Below are positions 32,200 through 41,139 of a stretch of DNA of 64,000 bases, in pieces; position 1 is the stretch's first letter, and every line of letters begins with the position of its first letter. Both the position numbers and the translations under genes were made by a program. Location of the stretch: assembly GCF_003323745.1 (NCBI RefSeq), contig NZ_QOIL01000015.1:124001-188000 (forward strand), given 5' to 3'. The notes under the pieces were generated by a model. The model searched no databases and was not told the DNA's origin. It saw only the letters and a list, made by a program, of their open reading frames with translations. The DNA comes from Sphaerisporangium album. GTDB lineage: Bacteria > Actinomycetota > Actinomycetes > Streptosporangiales > Streptosporangiaceae.

Positions 32200-32559
32200 G
32201 ACACCCAGTACACCAACCCCGGCCCCGCACGCGCCACCGGTACGGGAACGACGCGAGCGGACTGCGCGGTGAACAGTCGGATCCCGACTCACCGCACCGG
32301 GCGTCGCAGGTGGGGGAAGGCTCTGTGATGGGCGCGTGGGCGGGCCGTGCCGGTGGAGGACGCCGGACGGGGGAACCGTGTGGTGAGTGAGCAATCGAAC
32401 AAATCGGCGCCGGTGGTGAGATGGATCTCGGCGGGGGTGGGCCTCGATATGGTGAGGGGCTTGGCCGACGGCCCGTCCACGCTCCCGACTCCCCAGACCG
32501 CCCGCCTGCTCCCCGCCCTCGATGGCTGACAAAGTGGGCGCCGCGGCGGCGAGATGGGT
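32200..32559. other. Intergenic stretch, 360 bases
   Basis: No supported gene. Open frames through here lack ribosome sites and recognisable sequence. It should hold the promoter of the decarboxylase-family gene and the 3' end of the MFS transcript. No clear hairpin was found. Confidence 0.45.
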
Positions 32560-33798
32560 CTACGGCGAAGTCGGCGCCTCTGTGCGGTGAGGGGCCTGGG
32601 CTGCGGCTCCCTGTGTCGAGCGGCGCAGCGTGTGGCGTAGGAGGGCGAGGAGCGCCAGCGTCGCCACCAAGCCGCACACCGCGTACCAGCCCCACAGCAT
32701 GAAGGCGCGCACCCCGAGCCAGGACCCTACGCTCGCGCCTGTGAAGGTGCCGGTCATGTACACGGTGTTCAGCCTGCTGCGCGCCTCCGGGCGCAGGGCG
32801 AAGATCCGCGCCTGGTTGGCGACCTGGCCACACTGGACGGCGATGTCCAGCAGGAGCATGCCAAGGATCACGGCGGCCAGCCCGACGCCGCCACCGAGCG
32901 AACCCGCCACGAGCACGCCCGCCGCCACGATGGCCCCGAGGACGCACACCAGGGTGACCACCTCGGGCCCCTTGCGGTCGACCCAGCGCCCGGCCACCGG
33001 AGTGCAGAACACGGCACCGGCGCCGGCCAGGGCGATCAGCCCCACCACCTGCGCCCCGAACCCGTACACCGGGCCGTCGATGAGAAGCGCGAGGCTGGTC
33101 CAGGCGGCGCTGAACCCGGCGAACAGCATCGCCTGGTAGAAGACCGAGCGCCGCAGATCCGGTTCGGTACGCAGCAGGCGCAGCGTCGCGGCCAGCAGGG
33201 ACGGGTACCGCTCGCGCGAGGTCGGCGCCGTCGTGGGCACCGTGACGGCGAGCACCGCCGCGAGCACGAGCGCCAGCCCGGCGGCCACGATGTACGGCCC
33301 GCGCCATCCCAGCCATTCGCCGACCACCCCGCCGAAGGTGCGCGCCAGCAGGACTCCGGCGAGCAGACCGCCGAGCAGCGTCCCCACCAGCGCCCCGCGC
33401 CGGCCGTCGGGGACCAGCCCGGCCGCCATGGGGATGATGATCTGCGGGACCACGGTGGTGATCCCGACGACCGCGCTCGCCCCGACGAGGAACCCGAGCG
33501 CGGGCGCGAGGCTCGCCGCCGTCAGCCCGAGCCCCGTGAGCAGGAGCAGCGTGACGATCAGCGGACGGTGCCGCACGCGGTCGCCCAGCGGGACGAGCAG
33601 GAAGAGCCCGGCCGCGTATCCGACCTGCGTCGCGGTCGTCACCAGTGCCGCGGAGTCCTGCGACACCCCCAGCCCGGACGCGATCAGCGGGCTGATCGCC
33701 TGCGCGAAGTAGACGTTCGCCACGCTGACGCCGCATGCGAGCGCGAGGATGAAGACCAGTCGGCGTCCCGGATCGGGCAATGACTCGTCGCGGGACAC
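32560..33798 (-). CDS. MFS transporter
   Basis: A 412-residue major facilitator protein with twelve hydrophobic segments. The start is GTG 33798, supported by GAAGGAG 5 bases upstream. The motif A-like loop between TM2 and TM3 reads LVPLGDRVRHRPLI, and a second copy, AGRWVDRKGPE, sits between TM8 and TM9. NVYFAQAISPLIASGLGVS in TM1 resembles the YnfM/NarK-like drug:proton antiporter group often annotated as exporters. Substrate unknown. It is transcribed alone, with no regulator next to it. Confidence 0.9.
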   Translation of the reverse strand: MSRDESLPDPGRRLVFILALACGVSVANVYFAQAISPLIASGLGVSQDSAALVTTATQVGYAAGLFLLVPLGDRVRHRPLIVTLLLLTGLGLTAASLAPALGFLVGASAVVGITTVVPQIIIPMAAGLVPDGRRGALVGTLLGGLLAGVLLARTFGGVVGEWLGWRGPYIVAAGLALVLAAVLAVTVPTTAPTSRERYPSLLAATLRLLRTEPDLRRSVFYQAMLFAGFSAAWTSLALLIDGPVYGFGAQVVGLIALAGAGAVFCTPVAGRWVDRKGPEVVTLVCVLGAIVAAGVLVAGSLGGGVGLAAVILGMLLLDIAVQCGQVANQARIFALRPEARSRLNTVYMTGTFTGASVGSWLGVRAFMLWGWYAVCGLVATLALLALLRHTLRRSTQGAAAQAPHRTEAPTSP

Positions 33799-34050
33799 GG
33801 ACGCTCCTTCGAGAGGGGGTGTTGCGTTCGCAATCTACCTGGACGCCCGATTATGTCCCTGCGTCGCCTCCCCACGTGCACACGAAGACGACCAGGTCTT
33901 CCTCCCGCCTCTCGCACCCGCCCCTGCTCGCCAAGGCCCACCGCTCGCCAAGGTCCACCGGCCCACTCTCGCTGAGCCCCACTGCTCCCAGGGGCTCACC
34001 CGGGCGTCGACGGCGCCATGGTGAGCGGCCGACGTGGCCGAGGAAGGGGG
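33799..34050. other. Intergenic stretch, 252 bases
   Basis: Contains the MFS ribosome site (CTCCTTC at 33804-33810, reversed) and an AT-richer patch around 33830-33870, a likely promoter region for the MFS gene. Nothing else is recognised. Confidence 0.4.
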
Positions 34051-35166
34051 TCAGGCGGGGACCGCGCGGGGGAGGGCCGGGGCCGGTGCGGGGATGGCCC
34101 ATTCCTCCAGGCGGGCTATGAAGTCGCGGGCGTGGTCGGGCCAGTGGTAGTGGCCGCGGGCCTCGGCGTAGCCTCGGGCGCCCATGACCGCGCGGCGCTC
34201 GGGGTCGTCGCGCAGGCGCAGCACCGCCTGGGCCACCGCGTCCACGTCGCCGTACGGGACGATGACGCCGCAGTCGGCGCGGCCCACGATGGAGGCGGCC
34301 ATGGGCAGCGGCGTGGTGATGGTGGGGATGCCCCTGGCCATGTACTCGATGACCTTGGTCGGCAGCGACTGCCGGTAGTTGGGCACGTCGTGCAGCAGCG
34401 AGAGCCCCGCGAGCGCCCCCTCGGCCATGCGCAGCGCGTGGTCGTTGGGCACGTACCCGTACCAGTCGAGCAGGCCCTGCCGCTGGGCGTCGCGCAGCAC
34501 GGGACGCACGTCCGGGTCCGCGGCGCCGACGAGGTCCAGCCGGATGCCCGCGGGCGCGAGCCTGCGCGCCAGTTCGATCATCTCCAGCGCGCCCCTGGCC
34601 TCCGACAGGTGGCCGACGTAGACGAGCCGGTTGCCGCCGGGGAGCGGCGGCGGAGTCGTGGGCACGTACGTGGTGTTGGGGATCACCGGGTGGTTGCCGA
34701 GGAAGCGGTCGCGGTAGGCGGCCTCGGCGAGGATCAGGTGCATGCGCCGCTCGGCCCGGCTCTCCATGTGGTGGACGATGCGCGGGAGCATCCGGCGGGC
34801 CGATTCAGGCAGGTACGTCTTGGTGTCCAGCGAGCCCACGAGGTCCTCGTGCACGTCCCACACGGTGGTCGGCCGCCTGCGGGGCAGCGCGAGCAGCAGC
34901 TCGATGTCGTGGACCAGCAGGATGTCGGCGTCCTTGACGCCCTTCTTGAGCGCGCGCCGCGCGGCGCTGAGCGCCCGTCCCCGCCGCAGGCCGACGGCGC
35001 GGGGTACGTCGATCGCGGTGATCTCGCTGGGCGGGGTGACGTTGCAGTGGGTGAACGGCGCGATGTACGTCACCGAATGCCCGGCGTCGAGCAGGGCGCG
35101 GATCTGCCGGTGCATGATCCGAGCGTCCTCCGGGTGGTGGACGATCGTGCCGACACATACCTTCAT
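34051..35166 (-). CDS. Glycosyltransferase family 4
   Basis: A 371-residue retaining GT-B enzyme. The N-terminal domain starts MKVCVGTIVHHPEDARI and the linker strand NRLVYVGHLSEARG begins the second domain near residue 197. The donor-binding region KVIEYMARGIPTITTPLPM contains the E-x7-type Glu typical of GT4, and VIVPYGDVDAVAQAV follows. No TM helix; such enzymes act at the cytosolic membrane face. First of a group of envelope-glycan genes, together with the acyltransferase on the same strand 81 bases upstream. Donor and acceptor unknown. Confidence 0.88.
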   Translation of the reverse strand: MKVCVGTIVHHPEDARIMHRQIRALLDAGHSVTYIAPFTHCNVTPPSEITAIDVPRAVGLRRGRALSAARRALKKGVKDADILLVHDIELLLALPRRRPTTVWDVHEDLVGSLDTKTYLPESARRMLPRIVHHMESRAERRMHLILAEAAYRDRFLGNHPVIPNTTYVPTTPPPLPGGNRLVYVGHLSEARGALEMIELARRLAPAGIRLDLVGAADPDVRPVLRDAQRQGLLDWYGYVPNDHALRMAEGALAGLSLLHDVPNYRQSLPTKVIEYMARGIPTITTPLPMAASIVGRADCGVIVPYGDVDAVAQAVLRLRDDPERRAVMGARGYAEARGHYHWPDHARDFIARLEEWAIPAPAPALPRAVPA

Positions 35167-35246
35167 ATGTAGATGTTGGGTGCCGTTCCCTTCAAATCCG
35201 GATGCGCACCGTTAATCGCGGTGAAAATGCCGCTGAACATCCGCCC

Positions 35247-37091
35247 CTAGCGGGTGCCCGCGCTGGCCTCCGCGGACGGTCTGCGGTAAAGCCAGGTGAG
35301 GCGCGGTTCCAGCAGCCATTTGAAGACCGTGCGGGTCTCCGGCAGGCACAGGATGATCGCCAGCGCGAAGCAACTGCTCGTGATGGCCATGACGCCGAGC
35401 GGGCCGTGCAGCCAGGGGAGGTCCAGCCAGCCCATCTCCTTGGCGATGTACACGGGCACGCCGTGGAGCAGGTAGCAGTACAGGGTGCGCGTGCCGAGGT
35501 CGGAGAACCAGGTGTTCCTGCGGGGGACCAGGGCCAGGATCGTCGCCGAGACCAGCAGCGCCGCGACCAGCAACCCCGCGCGCATCGCCATGCCCATCCA
35601 CCACGAGATGTGCAGGTCGGCGTAGCTGTCCTTGTAGTAGATCGGGTCCAGTGGCACGTGCGGCGCGATGAGGATCGCCACCGCGGCCGCGCCCACCAGC
35701 ACGCCCGCCGCCAGGATCTTCACCCAGAGCCGGTTGAGCAGGTCGAAGTGGTGGGGCTGGAGCAGGAGGCCGAGCACGAAGAAGGGCATCAACCCGAAGA
35801 AGCGGTCCATGCTGAAGTCGCCGGGCAGGTCGGAGAGGCCCGCGAGCAGGTACACGGCGACCGCGATCGGGAGCGGGTAGCGCATGCGCTTCCACACGGG
35901 CGTGGACAGACGCCACAGCAGCAGCGCGAGCAGGTACCAGTTCAGCCAGGCCGGGTCGATGATCGTCAGGCTGAGCTTGTGGCCGAACGCGAAGCGGAGC
36001 AGGGCGTACCCGACCTCGACGACGACGTACGGCACGAGGAAGGTGTCGACGAGCTTGTTGGTCTTGGCGTTCGAGTTCCAGAAGTTCCTGCTCAGATAGC
36101 CGCTGATGATGACGAACAGCGGCATGTGGAACACGTAGATGAACAGGTACGCCGACCGCGAGGAGTGCGCCGACAGGGTGGGCACCAGGGAGTGGCCGGT
36201 GGCGACCAGGGCGATCAGCAGGAACTTCACGTTGTCGAGGTACGGCTCGCGCGGGCGCCTGGCGGGCGAGGCCTCGGGGGCCTCGTCGGTCTCGGGGGCG
36301 GGCGCGTCCCAGGCGGGCTCGCCGGCCGCCCGCCAGGAGTGGGCGCCGCCGTCGAATCCCGAGGGGCCGGGGAAGCCGCCGGAGCCGAAGCCTGTGGGCG
36401 CGGGGCCGCGCGTGTCCCAGCCGGGGGGAGGGGGCGCGGGCGCCTCGGGGACCCGCCGCTCCCAGTAGGAGAAGCCGTCGGAGGACGGCGGCTGGGGCGG
36501 GGGAGCCTCCCACGCGGGGACCGGCGGGGGCGGGGCCGCCTGGCGGTGGCCGGCGGGCGGGGTGGGCCCGTCCCACGGCTCGTTCACCCGGCCGGAGGTC
36601 TGCTGCTCCCACGCCTGCGGGGCGGCGTGGCCGCCGGAGGAGGTCTGTTGTTCCCACGCCTGCGGGGCGGGGTGGCCGCCGGAGGACTCCCAGGTCCGCG
36701 GGGCCGCGTGGCCGCCGGAGGAGGTCTGCGGCGTCTCGTCCCACGCGGGACGGTCGAAGCTGAACGTCTCCGGGTCATCGTCACCGGAGGGACGGCGCGC
36801 GCCGTCGTGAGGGGTGGGTGCGTCCGGCTCGGCGACGGGCCACAGGGGCTGGCGGGGCTGGTCGCCGGTCTGCGGGCGCCGCCGGTCCCAGGCGCCCGTC
36901 GGCGGCTCGGCGTAGTCGGGGACGGGCCAGCGGGCGGTCGGCGCGTCCTCCTCGGCCGCCTTGGCGTCCGGGCCGGGGTCGACGGGCCTCTCTCCTGGGC
37001 TGGCGGGGGCGGCCGTGGCGTCGGCGTCGGTGGAGACGTCGTCGGTGCGGGGCGCCGGAACCTGGAAGGAGGAGGATCTCGTGTCGCTCAC
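35247..37091 (-). CDS. Acyltransferase-3 family membrane protein with long disordered N-terminus
   Basis: A 614-residue protein. Residues 1-260 are Pro/Gly/Trp/Glu-rich and probably disordered, with SSGGHAAPQAWEQQT repeats. The rest has about ten TM helices with family features: DNVKFLLIALVATGHSLVP (the His of the catalytic helix) and YVFHMPLFVIISGYLSR. These proteins O-acetylate or succinylate surface sugars. The GTG start (37091) has no clear Shine-Dalgarno, so the true start could be internal. Probably modifies the polysaccharide made by the neighbouring glycosyltransferases; an LCP gene lies upstream on the same strand beyond a terminator. Confidence 0.87.
   Translation of the reverse strand: MSDTRSSSFQVPAPRTDDVSTDADATAAPASPGERPVDPGPDAKAAEEDAPTARWPVPDYAEPPTGAWDRRRPQTGDQPRQPLWPVAEPDAPTPHDGARRPSGDDDPETFSFDRPAWDETPQTSSGGHAAPRTWESSGGHPAPQAWEQQTSSGGHAAPQAWEQQTSGRVNEPWDGPTPPAGHRQAAPPPPVPAWEAPPPQPPSSDGFSYWERRVPEAPAPPPPGWDTRGPAPTGFGSGGFPGPSGFDGGAHSWRAAGEPAWDAPAPETDEAPEASPARRPREPYLDNVKFLLIALVATGHSLVPTLSAHSSRSAYLFIYVFHMPLFVIISGYLSRNFWNSNAKTNKLVDTFLVPYVVVEVGYALLRFAFGHKLSLTIIDPAWLNWYLLALLLWRLSTPVWKRMRYPLPIAVAVYLLAGLSDLPGDFSMDRFFGLMPFFVLGLLLQPHHFDLLNRLWVKILAAGVLVGAAAVAILIAPHVPLDPIYYKDSYADLHISWWMGMAMRAGLLVAALLVSATILALVPRRNTWFSDLGTRTLYCYLLHGVPVYIAKEMGWLDLPWLHGPLGVMAITSSCFALAIILCLPETRTVFKWLLEPRLTWLYRRPSAEASAGTR
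36601..36725 (-). repeat. 45-bp minisatellite (about 3 copies)
   Basis: Units beginning at 36601 and 36646 are near-identical over 40 bases; a third, shortened and diverged, follows. They encode SSGGHAAPQAWEQQT in the disordered N-terminus of the acyltransferase. Confidence 0.82.
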
Positions 37092-37261
37092 GGGGGAAAG
37101 CTCGGCTATCTGTCGGGAGACCAGGGCTGGCTTCTGGAGGGCGGCCTGAAGTTCTGCGAGGCGGACGGAAATGGCGGTGGCGGGCCGACCAGATCATCCA
37201 CCATAACGCCCCGGCCGGTGGTTGTCGCGGCAGAGCACCGAGTTCGCCCGACTTCGATCAT

Positions 37262-37293
37262 GAAAAGGCCCGGCCCCACAGGGGGACCGGGCC
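37262..37293 (-). terminator. Rho-independent terminator of the LCP gene
   Basis: GGCCCGG (37267-37273) pairs with CCGGGCC (37287-37293), extended inside by CCCC/GGGG around a short loop. On the minus strand the stem is followed by TTTTCA (AAAA at 37263-37266 on +). It lies 51 bases past the LCP stop at 37344, the only hairpin in this window with a real T-tract. Confidence 0.8.
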
Positions 37294-37343
37294 GTCGGGC
37301 GTAATGATCAAGCGCTGACCGGGTGCTGGTCAGGCGCTGGTCA

Positions 37344-39170
37344 TCAGGTGCTGCACACGTCGGTCTTGGAGTCCACGACGCGCGCGCTGTCCGGGATCGT
37401 CACGGGCACCTTGACGCCCTTGAAGTCGGTGCCGATGACGAGCTGGATCACCGGGCTGCCGGGCTCGGGCGTCGCGGTCGACCCCGCGGGCGGCTGGATG
37501 GTCGCAGGCACGGTGAAGGGGGTGGTGAGCCCGGTCTTCACCTTGCCCGCGGCCGGGGTCACCTTGGTCATCAGCTTGGCGGCCAGCGGGGCGGCGTAGT
37601 CGGCGCCCTCGGTGGCCGTCTTGGAGTACAGGACCATGGTCTGCGGCCGGTCCGTGCCGTCGGCCTGCCGCGCGTCGCCCACCTGCGTGACCTTGAAGCC
37701 CTGGGCGGCCAGCGCCTCGGCGACCTCCTTGGCCTTGCCCGCGGTGTTGGTGCCGTTGAGCACCTGCACCTGGATCTGGCCCGGCTTGGGCGCGGGCTTG
37801 GCGGGGGTGCCGGACGACGCCGACGCCGCCGCGCTCGGCTTGGCCGTCGGGGTGACCTCGATGTCGTTGCGCAGCGACTCGAACATGCGCCCGGCGTCCG
37901 GCTGCTTCCACTGCACGCGGTTCTTGTCCGCCGGGTACGGCTCCCAGGGGACGGTGACGAACTTCACGCCCTTGGCGGTGAGGCTGCGGGCGCTCTGCGC
38001 GATCTGGATGAGCGTGTCGACGTCGAGCTGCGGGTCCATCACCACCGACTGGGCGGCGGCGGAGACCAGGCTGATCAGCTTGGCGGGGTCGGTCAGGGTG
38101 TCGCCGCTGGTGGCCTTCTTCGCCACCTGCGAGAGGAAGATCTGCTGGCGCTTGATGCGGCTGATGTCGCTGCCGTCGCCCAGGGCGTGGCGGGCACGCA
38201 CGTACGCGAGCGCGGTCTCGCCCTTCACGATCTGCTTGCCGGCCTCCAGGTGCAGCTTGGCCGCCTTGTCGTCGACGGCCGTGGGGACGCAGATCTGGAT
38301 GCCGCCGAGCGCGTCGACGATGCTCTTGAAGCCGGTGAAGTCGACCTTGATGTAGTGGTCGACGCGGATGTTGGTGTTCGCCTCGACCGTGTTGATCGTG
38401 CAGGCCATGCCGCCCTCGTTGAACGCCGAGTTGATCATGTCGAGGCGGGGCGGGATCGCGGCCTTCGTCCGGGCGTTCTTGCAGGCGGGGATCTGCACCA
38501 TCGAGTCGCGCGGGAAGCTGATCAGCGTCGCCTTGTCGCGGTTCGGCGAGACGTGCATGAGGATGATCGTGTCGGTGCGCTCGCCCTCGCCGGCCATGTG
38601 CTGGCCGTACCTCTTGTTGTCACCGGCGCGTGAGTCCGAGCCGACGAGCAGCACGTTGAGGGCACCGGTGGTGTTGACCGGGCGGTTGGCGTTCAGGTCG
38701 CCGGTGACGTCCTCGGTGCGTACGCCGCCCAGCACGTTCCGGTAGAGCGTGTAGCCCGTCAGCGCGACGAGCACCAGCACGCCGGTGAGCGCGATGCTGA
38801 TCCACGCCAGCACCCCCAAGCCCCCGGCGCCGGGCGGGGGGGTGCGCCTGCGGCCCCGCGAGGGCTCGTCGGGCGGTGGGGGCGGCGCGGGCGGGCCGCC
38901 TCGGCGGCGCCCGGAGCGCGGGGAGTCGGCCGGTTCGGCCTCCTGCGCGCCGCGGGGACGGGGAGGGGCGGCGTAGGCGCCGTACGCGCCGGGGTCGTCG
39001 GGCGCGGCGACGAGCTGGTCGGGAGGGCCGCCACGGTGGCGGCGTCCGCGTTCCCCCTGGGGTTGCGGGGGCGGGCCGGGAGGCTGCTGGCCTCGGCCGC
39101 GGCTCCGGCGGCCGGGTTGTGGCGGCTCGTCCCGGGGGTCTCTGACCGCGGCGTGTCGGTACTCGCTCAT
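37344..39170 (-). CDS. LCP (LytR-CpsA-Psr) family protein with LytR_C domain
   Basis: A 608-residue protein. The N-terminal 115 residues are Pro/Arg/Gly-rich and cytoplasmic, a TM helix lies at about 119-142, and the LCP domain spans about 168-345: NVLLVGSDSRAGDNKR, ERTDTIILMHVSPN, ISFPRDSMVQIPAC and YVRARHALGDGSD (with its Arg pair). A LytR_C domain near 435-590 begins IQVQVLNGTNTAGKAKEVA. Two Cys in the region IPACKNARTKAAIPPRLD and ACTINTVEAN may form a disulphide. It transfers a lipid-linked glycopolymer to peptidoglycan. It sits among glycosyltransferase genes and probably handles a different polymer from the LCP at 779. Confidence 0.92.
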   Translation of the reverse strand: MSEYRHAAVRDPRDEPPQPGRRSRGRGQQPPGPPPQPQGERGRRHRGGPPDQLVAAPDDPGAYGAYAAPPRPRGAQEAEPADSPRSGRRRGGPPAPPPPPDEPSRGRRRTPPPGAGGLGVLAWISIALTGVLVLVALTGYTLYRNVLGGVRTEDVTGDLNANRPVNTTGALNVLLVGSDSRAGDNKRYGQHMAGEGERTDTIILMHVSPNRDKATLISFPRDSMVQIPACKNARTKAAIPPRLDMINSAFNEGGMACTINTVEANTNIRVDHYIKVDFTGFKSIVDALGGIQICVPTAVDDKAAKLHLEAGKQIVKGETALAYVRARHALGDGSDISRIKRQQIFLSQVAKKATSGDTLTDPAKLISLVSAAAQSVVMDPQLDVDTLIQIAQSARSLTAKGVKFVTVPWEPYPADKNRVQWKQPDAGRMFESLRNDIEVTPTAKPSAAASASSGTPAKPAPKPGQIQVQVLNGTNTAGKAKEVAEALAAQGFKVTQVGDARQADGTDRPQTMVLYSKTATEGADYAAPLAAKLMTKVTPAAGKVKTGLTTPFTVPATIQPPAGSTATPEPGSPVIQLVIGTDFKGVKVPVTIPDSARVVDSKTDVCST

Positions 39171-39271
39171 TTCGTCATGAGGTTAGTCATCGTCCCGGCT
39201 CTTGGAGCCATGATCGGGTGAATGAACGCATGATCATGAGTACTCCAGATGGGTTGATCCGGCGGTCAAGC

Positions 39272-40993
39272 TTACCGAGGCGAGGATATTCGGTGGAATA
39301 TCGTAATCCGTGGCTTTACTGGAAGTTCACAGGATCCGGTTGGAACGGCTCCTGACCAGGGGCGGCCCCGTCCGGCCAGCGCCGCCGCCAGGCACGCCAG
39401 CGGCACCGCCGGCAGCACGTACCGATAGTCGAACTGAGCCGTCACGGCCGGGATCAGCAGCAGGGCCACCGACGTCGCCCACGGCAGGGTCCACGCCGTC
39501 CACGCCGTCCGGTGCGTTCCCGCAGGCCTCCCCCTCCGCGCCGTCCGCGCGATCGCGACGGCGGGAGGCACCAGCAGGACGGCCAGCAGCGCGGTGCCGG
39601 GCAGCCTCACCACATGCTGGTAGCCGCGCATCCACCCCGCGAACGGTTCAGAGACCCATGTGCCGATCGCCCCCTGTTCGTAGCGCTCCGCGAACCCCGC
39701 GCCGACCGTGGCCGGGTACCGCCCGGGCGGCGGAGGCGGCGTGACCGGGAACTCGTAGTAGCCGTAGATCTCGCGGTCCGGGTAGACCGGCCGCCCCCAG
39801 GTGAACGTCCGGGCGAACTCCGACAGCACCGAGGCCGCGAAGTCCGCGGGCTGGCTGCGGATCGCCAGGTACGCGAACCGCCCCGCGAGCCGGTCGGTCG
39901 CCTCGGTGAACGTGATGCCGGGCAGCGCCACCAGCGGGGATCCGGCCGCCCAGATGTACTCCTGGGACGGGGGGCGGCGCGCGGGCGGGGTGGGGTCGCA
40001 GAGCACTGCCAGGTCCGGAGGCGGGCGCATCACGTCGCAGTCGGCGAACGCCATCGTCCGCGAGTAGAGGAAGACCCCGTTGGAGCCCACGATGCCGAAC
40101 CGGTGGTGGGTCGCCGAGAACCACGCCGCGTACGCCCCGACCGGCGCCAGCGCCACGGCCGCCAGCAGCCCGGCGAGGCCCAGCCGCCGCCACCGCAGCC
40201 CCGCCACCCACGTTCGGACTCCGGCCACCCACGCTCGGACTCCGGCCCCCGGCGCTTCTGCGTCCCCCGCACGGACCGGGGCCTTCGGCGGGCGGACTTC
40301 GGCTTCCCGGGCATGGACCGGGGCCTTCGGCGGGCGGACTCCGGCTTCCCTCGTACGGATTTCGGCTTCCCGCGGGACTCCGGCCTTCGGCGGGCGGCCG
40401 GAGGCGAGCCGCACCACCAGCCAGGCCGTCACGAGCGCGATCAGCGGCAGGCCGACCGTCCGGGTCAGCGTCGCGGCGGCCAGCAGCAGGCCCGCCGCGC
40501 AGACCGTACGCCAGGTCGGCTCGCGTAGCGCGGCGACCACGGCCCCCGCCACGAGCAGGCCGAACAGCGCGTCGGAGACGAGCAGGTGCTCCAGCTCGAT
40601 CTGGTAGGCGTCGAGCAGCACCGGCGCCGCCGCGAGCGTCCCCGCCCACCGCCGCCCGCCCGCGCGCACGACGGCGTGGTAGACGAGCACCGCCGTCGCG
40701 AGGCCGATCAGGTGCTGGACGAGCACGACCACGCCGAAGCTGTGGAACGGCTCGAGAAGGCGCAGGAACATCGAGTACCCGGCGGGGCGCACCAGATCCG
40801 GACGGGGCCGCATCGCGGTGACCACGTAGGTGTAGGAGTCGGGGAACCAGATGGCTGGGCGGTACCCGAGCATGGCGACCGCCCGCAGCGCCGCGCCCAG
40901 CGCCAGCACGGCCAGGAACGACCGATGCGTCAAGGCCGCCGCGCCGAGCCGCCGGGCCGCGTGCGCGAGGGCGTGCCACCTCGCTGCTGCCAC
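39272..40993 (-). CDS. Polytopic GT-C-like glycosyltransferase
   Basis: A large membrane protein with about ten hydrophobic helices; 573 residues from GTG 40993, chosen for AGGGGGA just upstream. ATG 41074 would add 27 mostly basic residues. Features fit lipid-dependent GT-C enzymes: the first loop WFPDSYTYVVTAMRPRPDLVRPAGYSMF has the Asp that binds divalent metal and the phospho-sugar. A mid-protein cytosolic insert holds RPPKAPV-x-AREAEV repeats (40205-40395). The C-terminal domain has QFDYRYVLPAVPLACL. Likely a polyprenyl-phosphate-sugar transferase acting outside the membrane; the family is inferred by layout. Divergent from a second GT-C-like gene at 41140. Confidence 0.75.
   Translation of the reverse strand: MAAARWHALAHAARRLGAAALTHRSFLAVLALGAALRAVAMLGYRPAIWFPDSYTYVVTAMRPRPDLVRPAGYSMFLRLLEPFHSFGVVVLVQHLIGLATAVLVYHAVVRAGGRRWAGTLAAAPVLLDAYQIELEHLLVSDALFGLLVAGAVVAALREPTWRTVCAAGLLLAAATLTRTVGLPLIALVTAWLVVRLASGRPPKAGVPREAEIRTREAGVRPPKAPVHAREAEVRPPKAPVRAGDAEAPGAGVRAWVAGVRTWVAGLRWRRLGLAGLLAAVALAPVGAYAAWFSATHHRFGIVGSNGVFLYSRTMAFADCDVMRPPPDLAVLCDPTPPARRPPSQEYIWAAGSPLVALPGITFTEATDRLAGRFAYLAIRSQPADFAASVLSEFARTFTWGRPVYPDREIYGYYEFPVTPPPPPGRYPATVGAGFAERYEQGAIGTWVSEPFAGWMRGYQHVVRLPGTALLAVLLVPPAVAIARTARRGRPAGTHRTAWTAWTLPWATSVALLLIPAVTAQFDYRYVLPAVPLACLAAALAGRGRPWSGAVPTGSCELPVKPRITIFHRISSPR
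40273..40356 (-). repeat. 42-bp repeat, 2 good copies plus diverged flanks
   Basis: Units at 40273 and 40315 share ACCGGGGCCTTCGGCGGGCGG and encode RPPKAPV-x-AREAEV (14 residues). Degenerate copies extend over about 40205-40395, all inside one cytosolic loop of the GT-C-like protein. Confidence 0.82.
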
Positions 40994-41139
40994 TGGATCC
41001 CCCTGCTGGTCGGATGCGGATACGCGTCTTCGACGGGCACAGGCGACCCTATGAGAAGAGCCGCCCCGAGGCACGCCGGGCCGCCGGGCGGGCGCCGCGC
41101 CGCCGGGAACCGGACCGGCGGCTAGGCTCGCGGGAACAG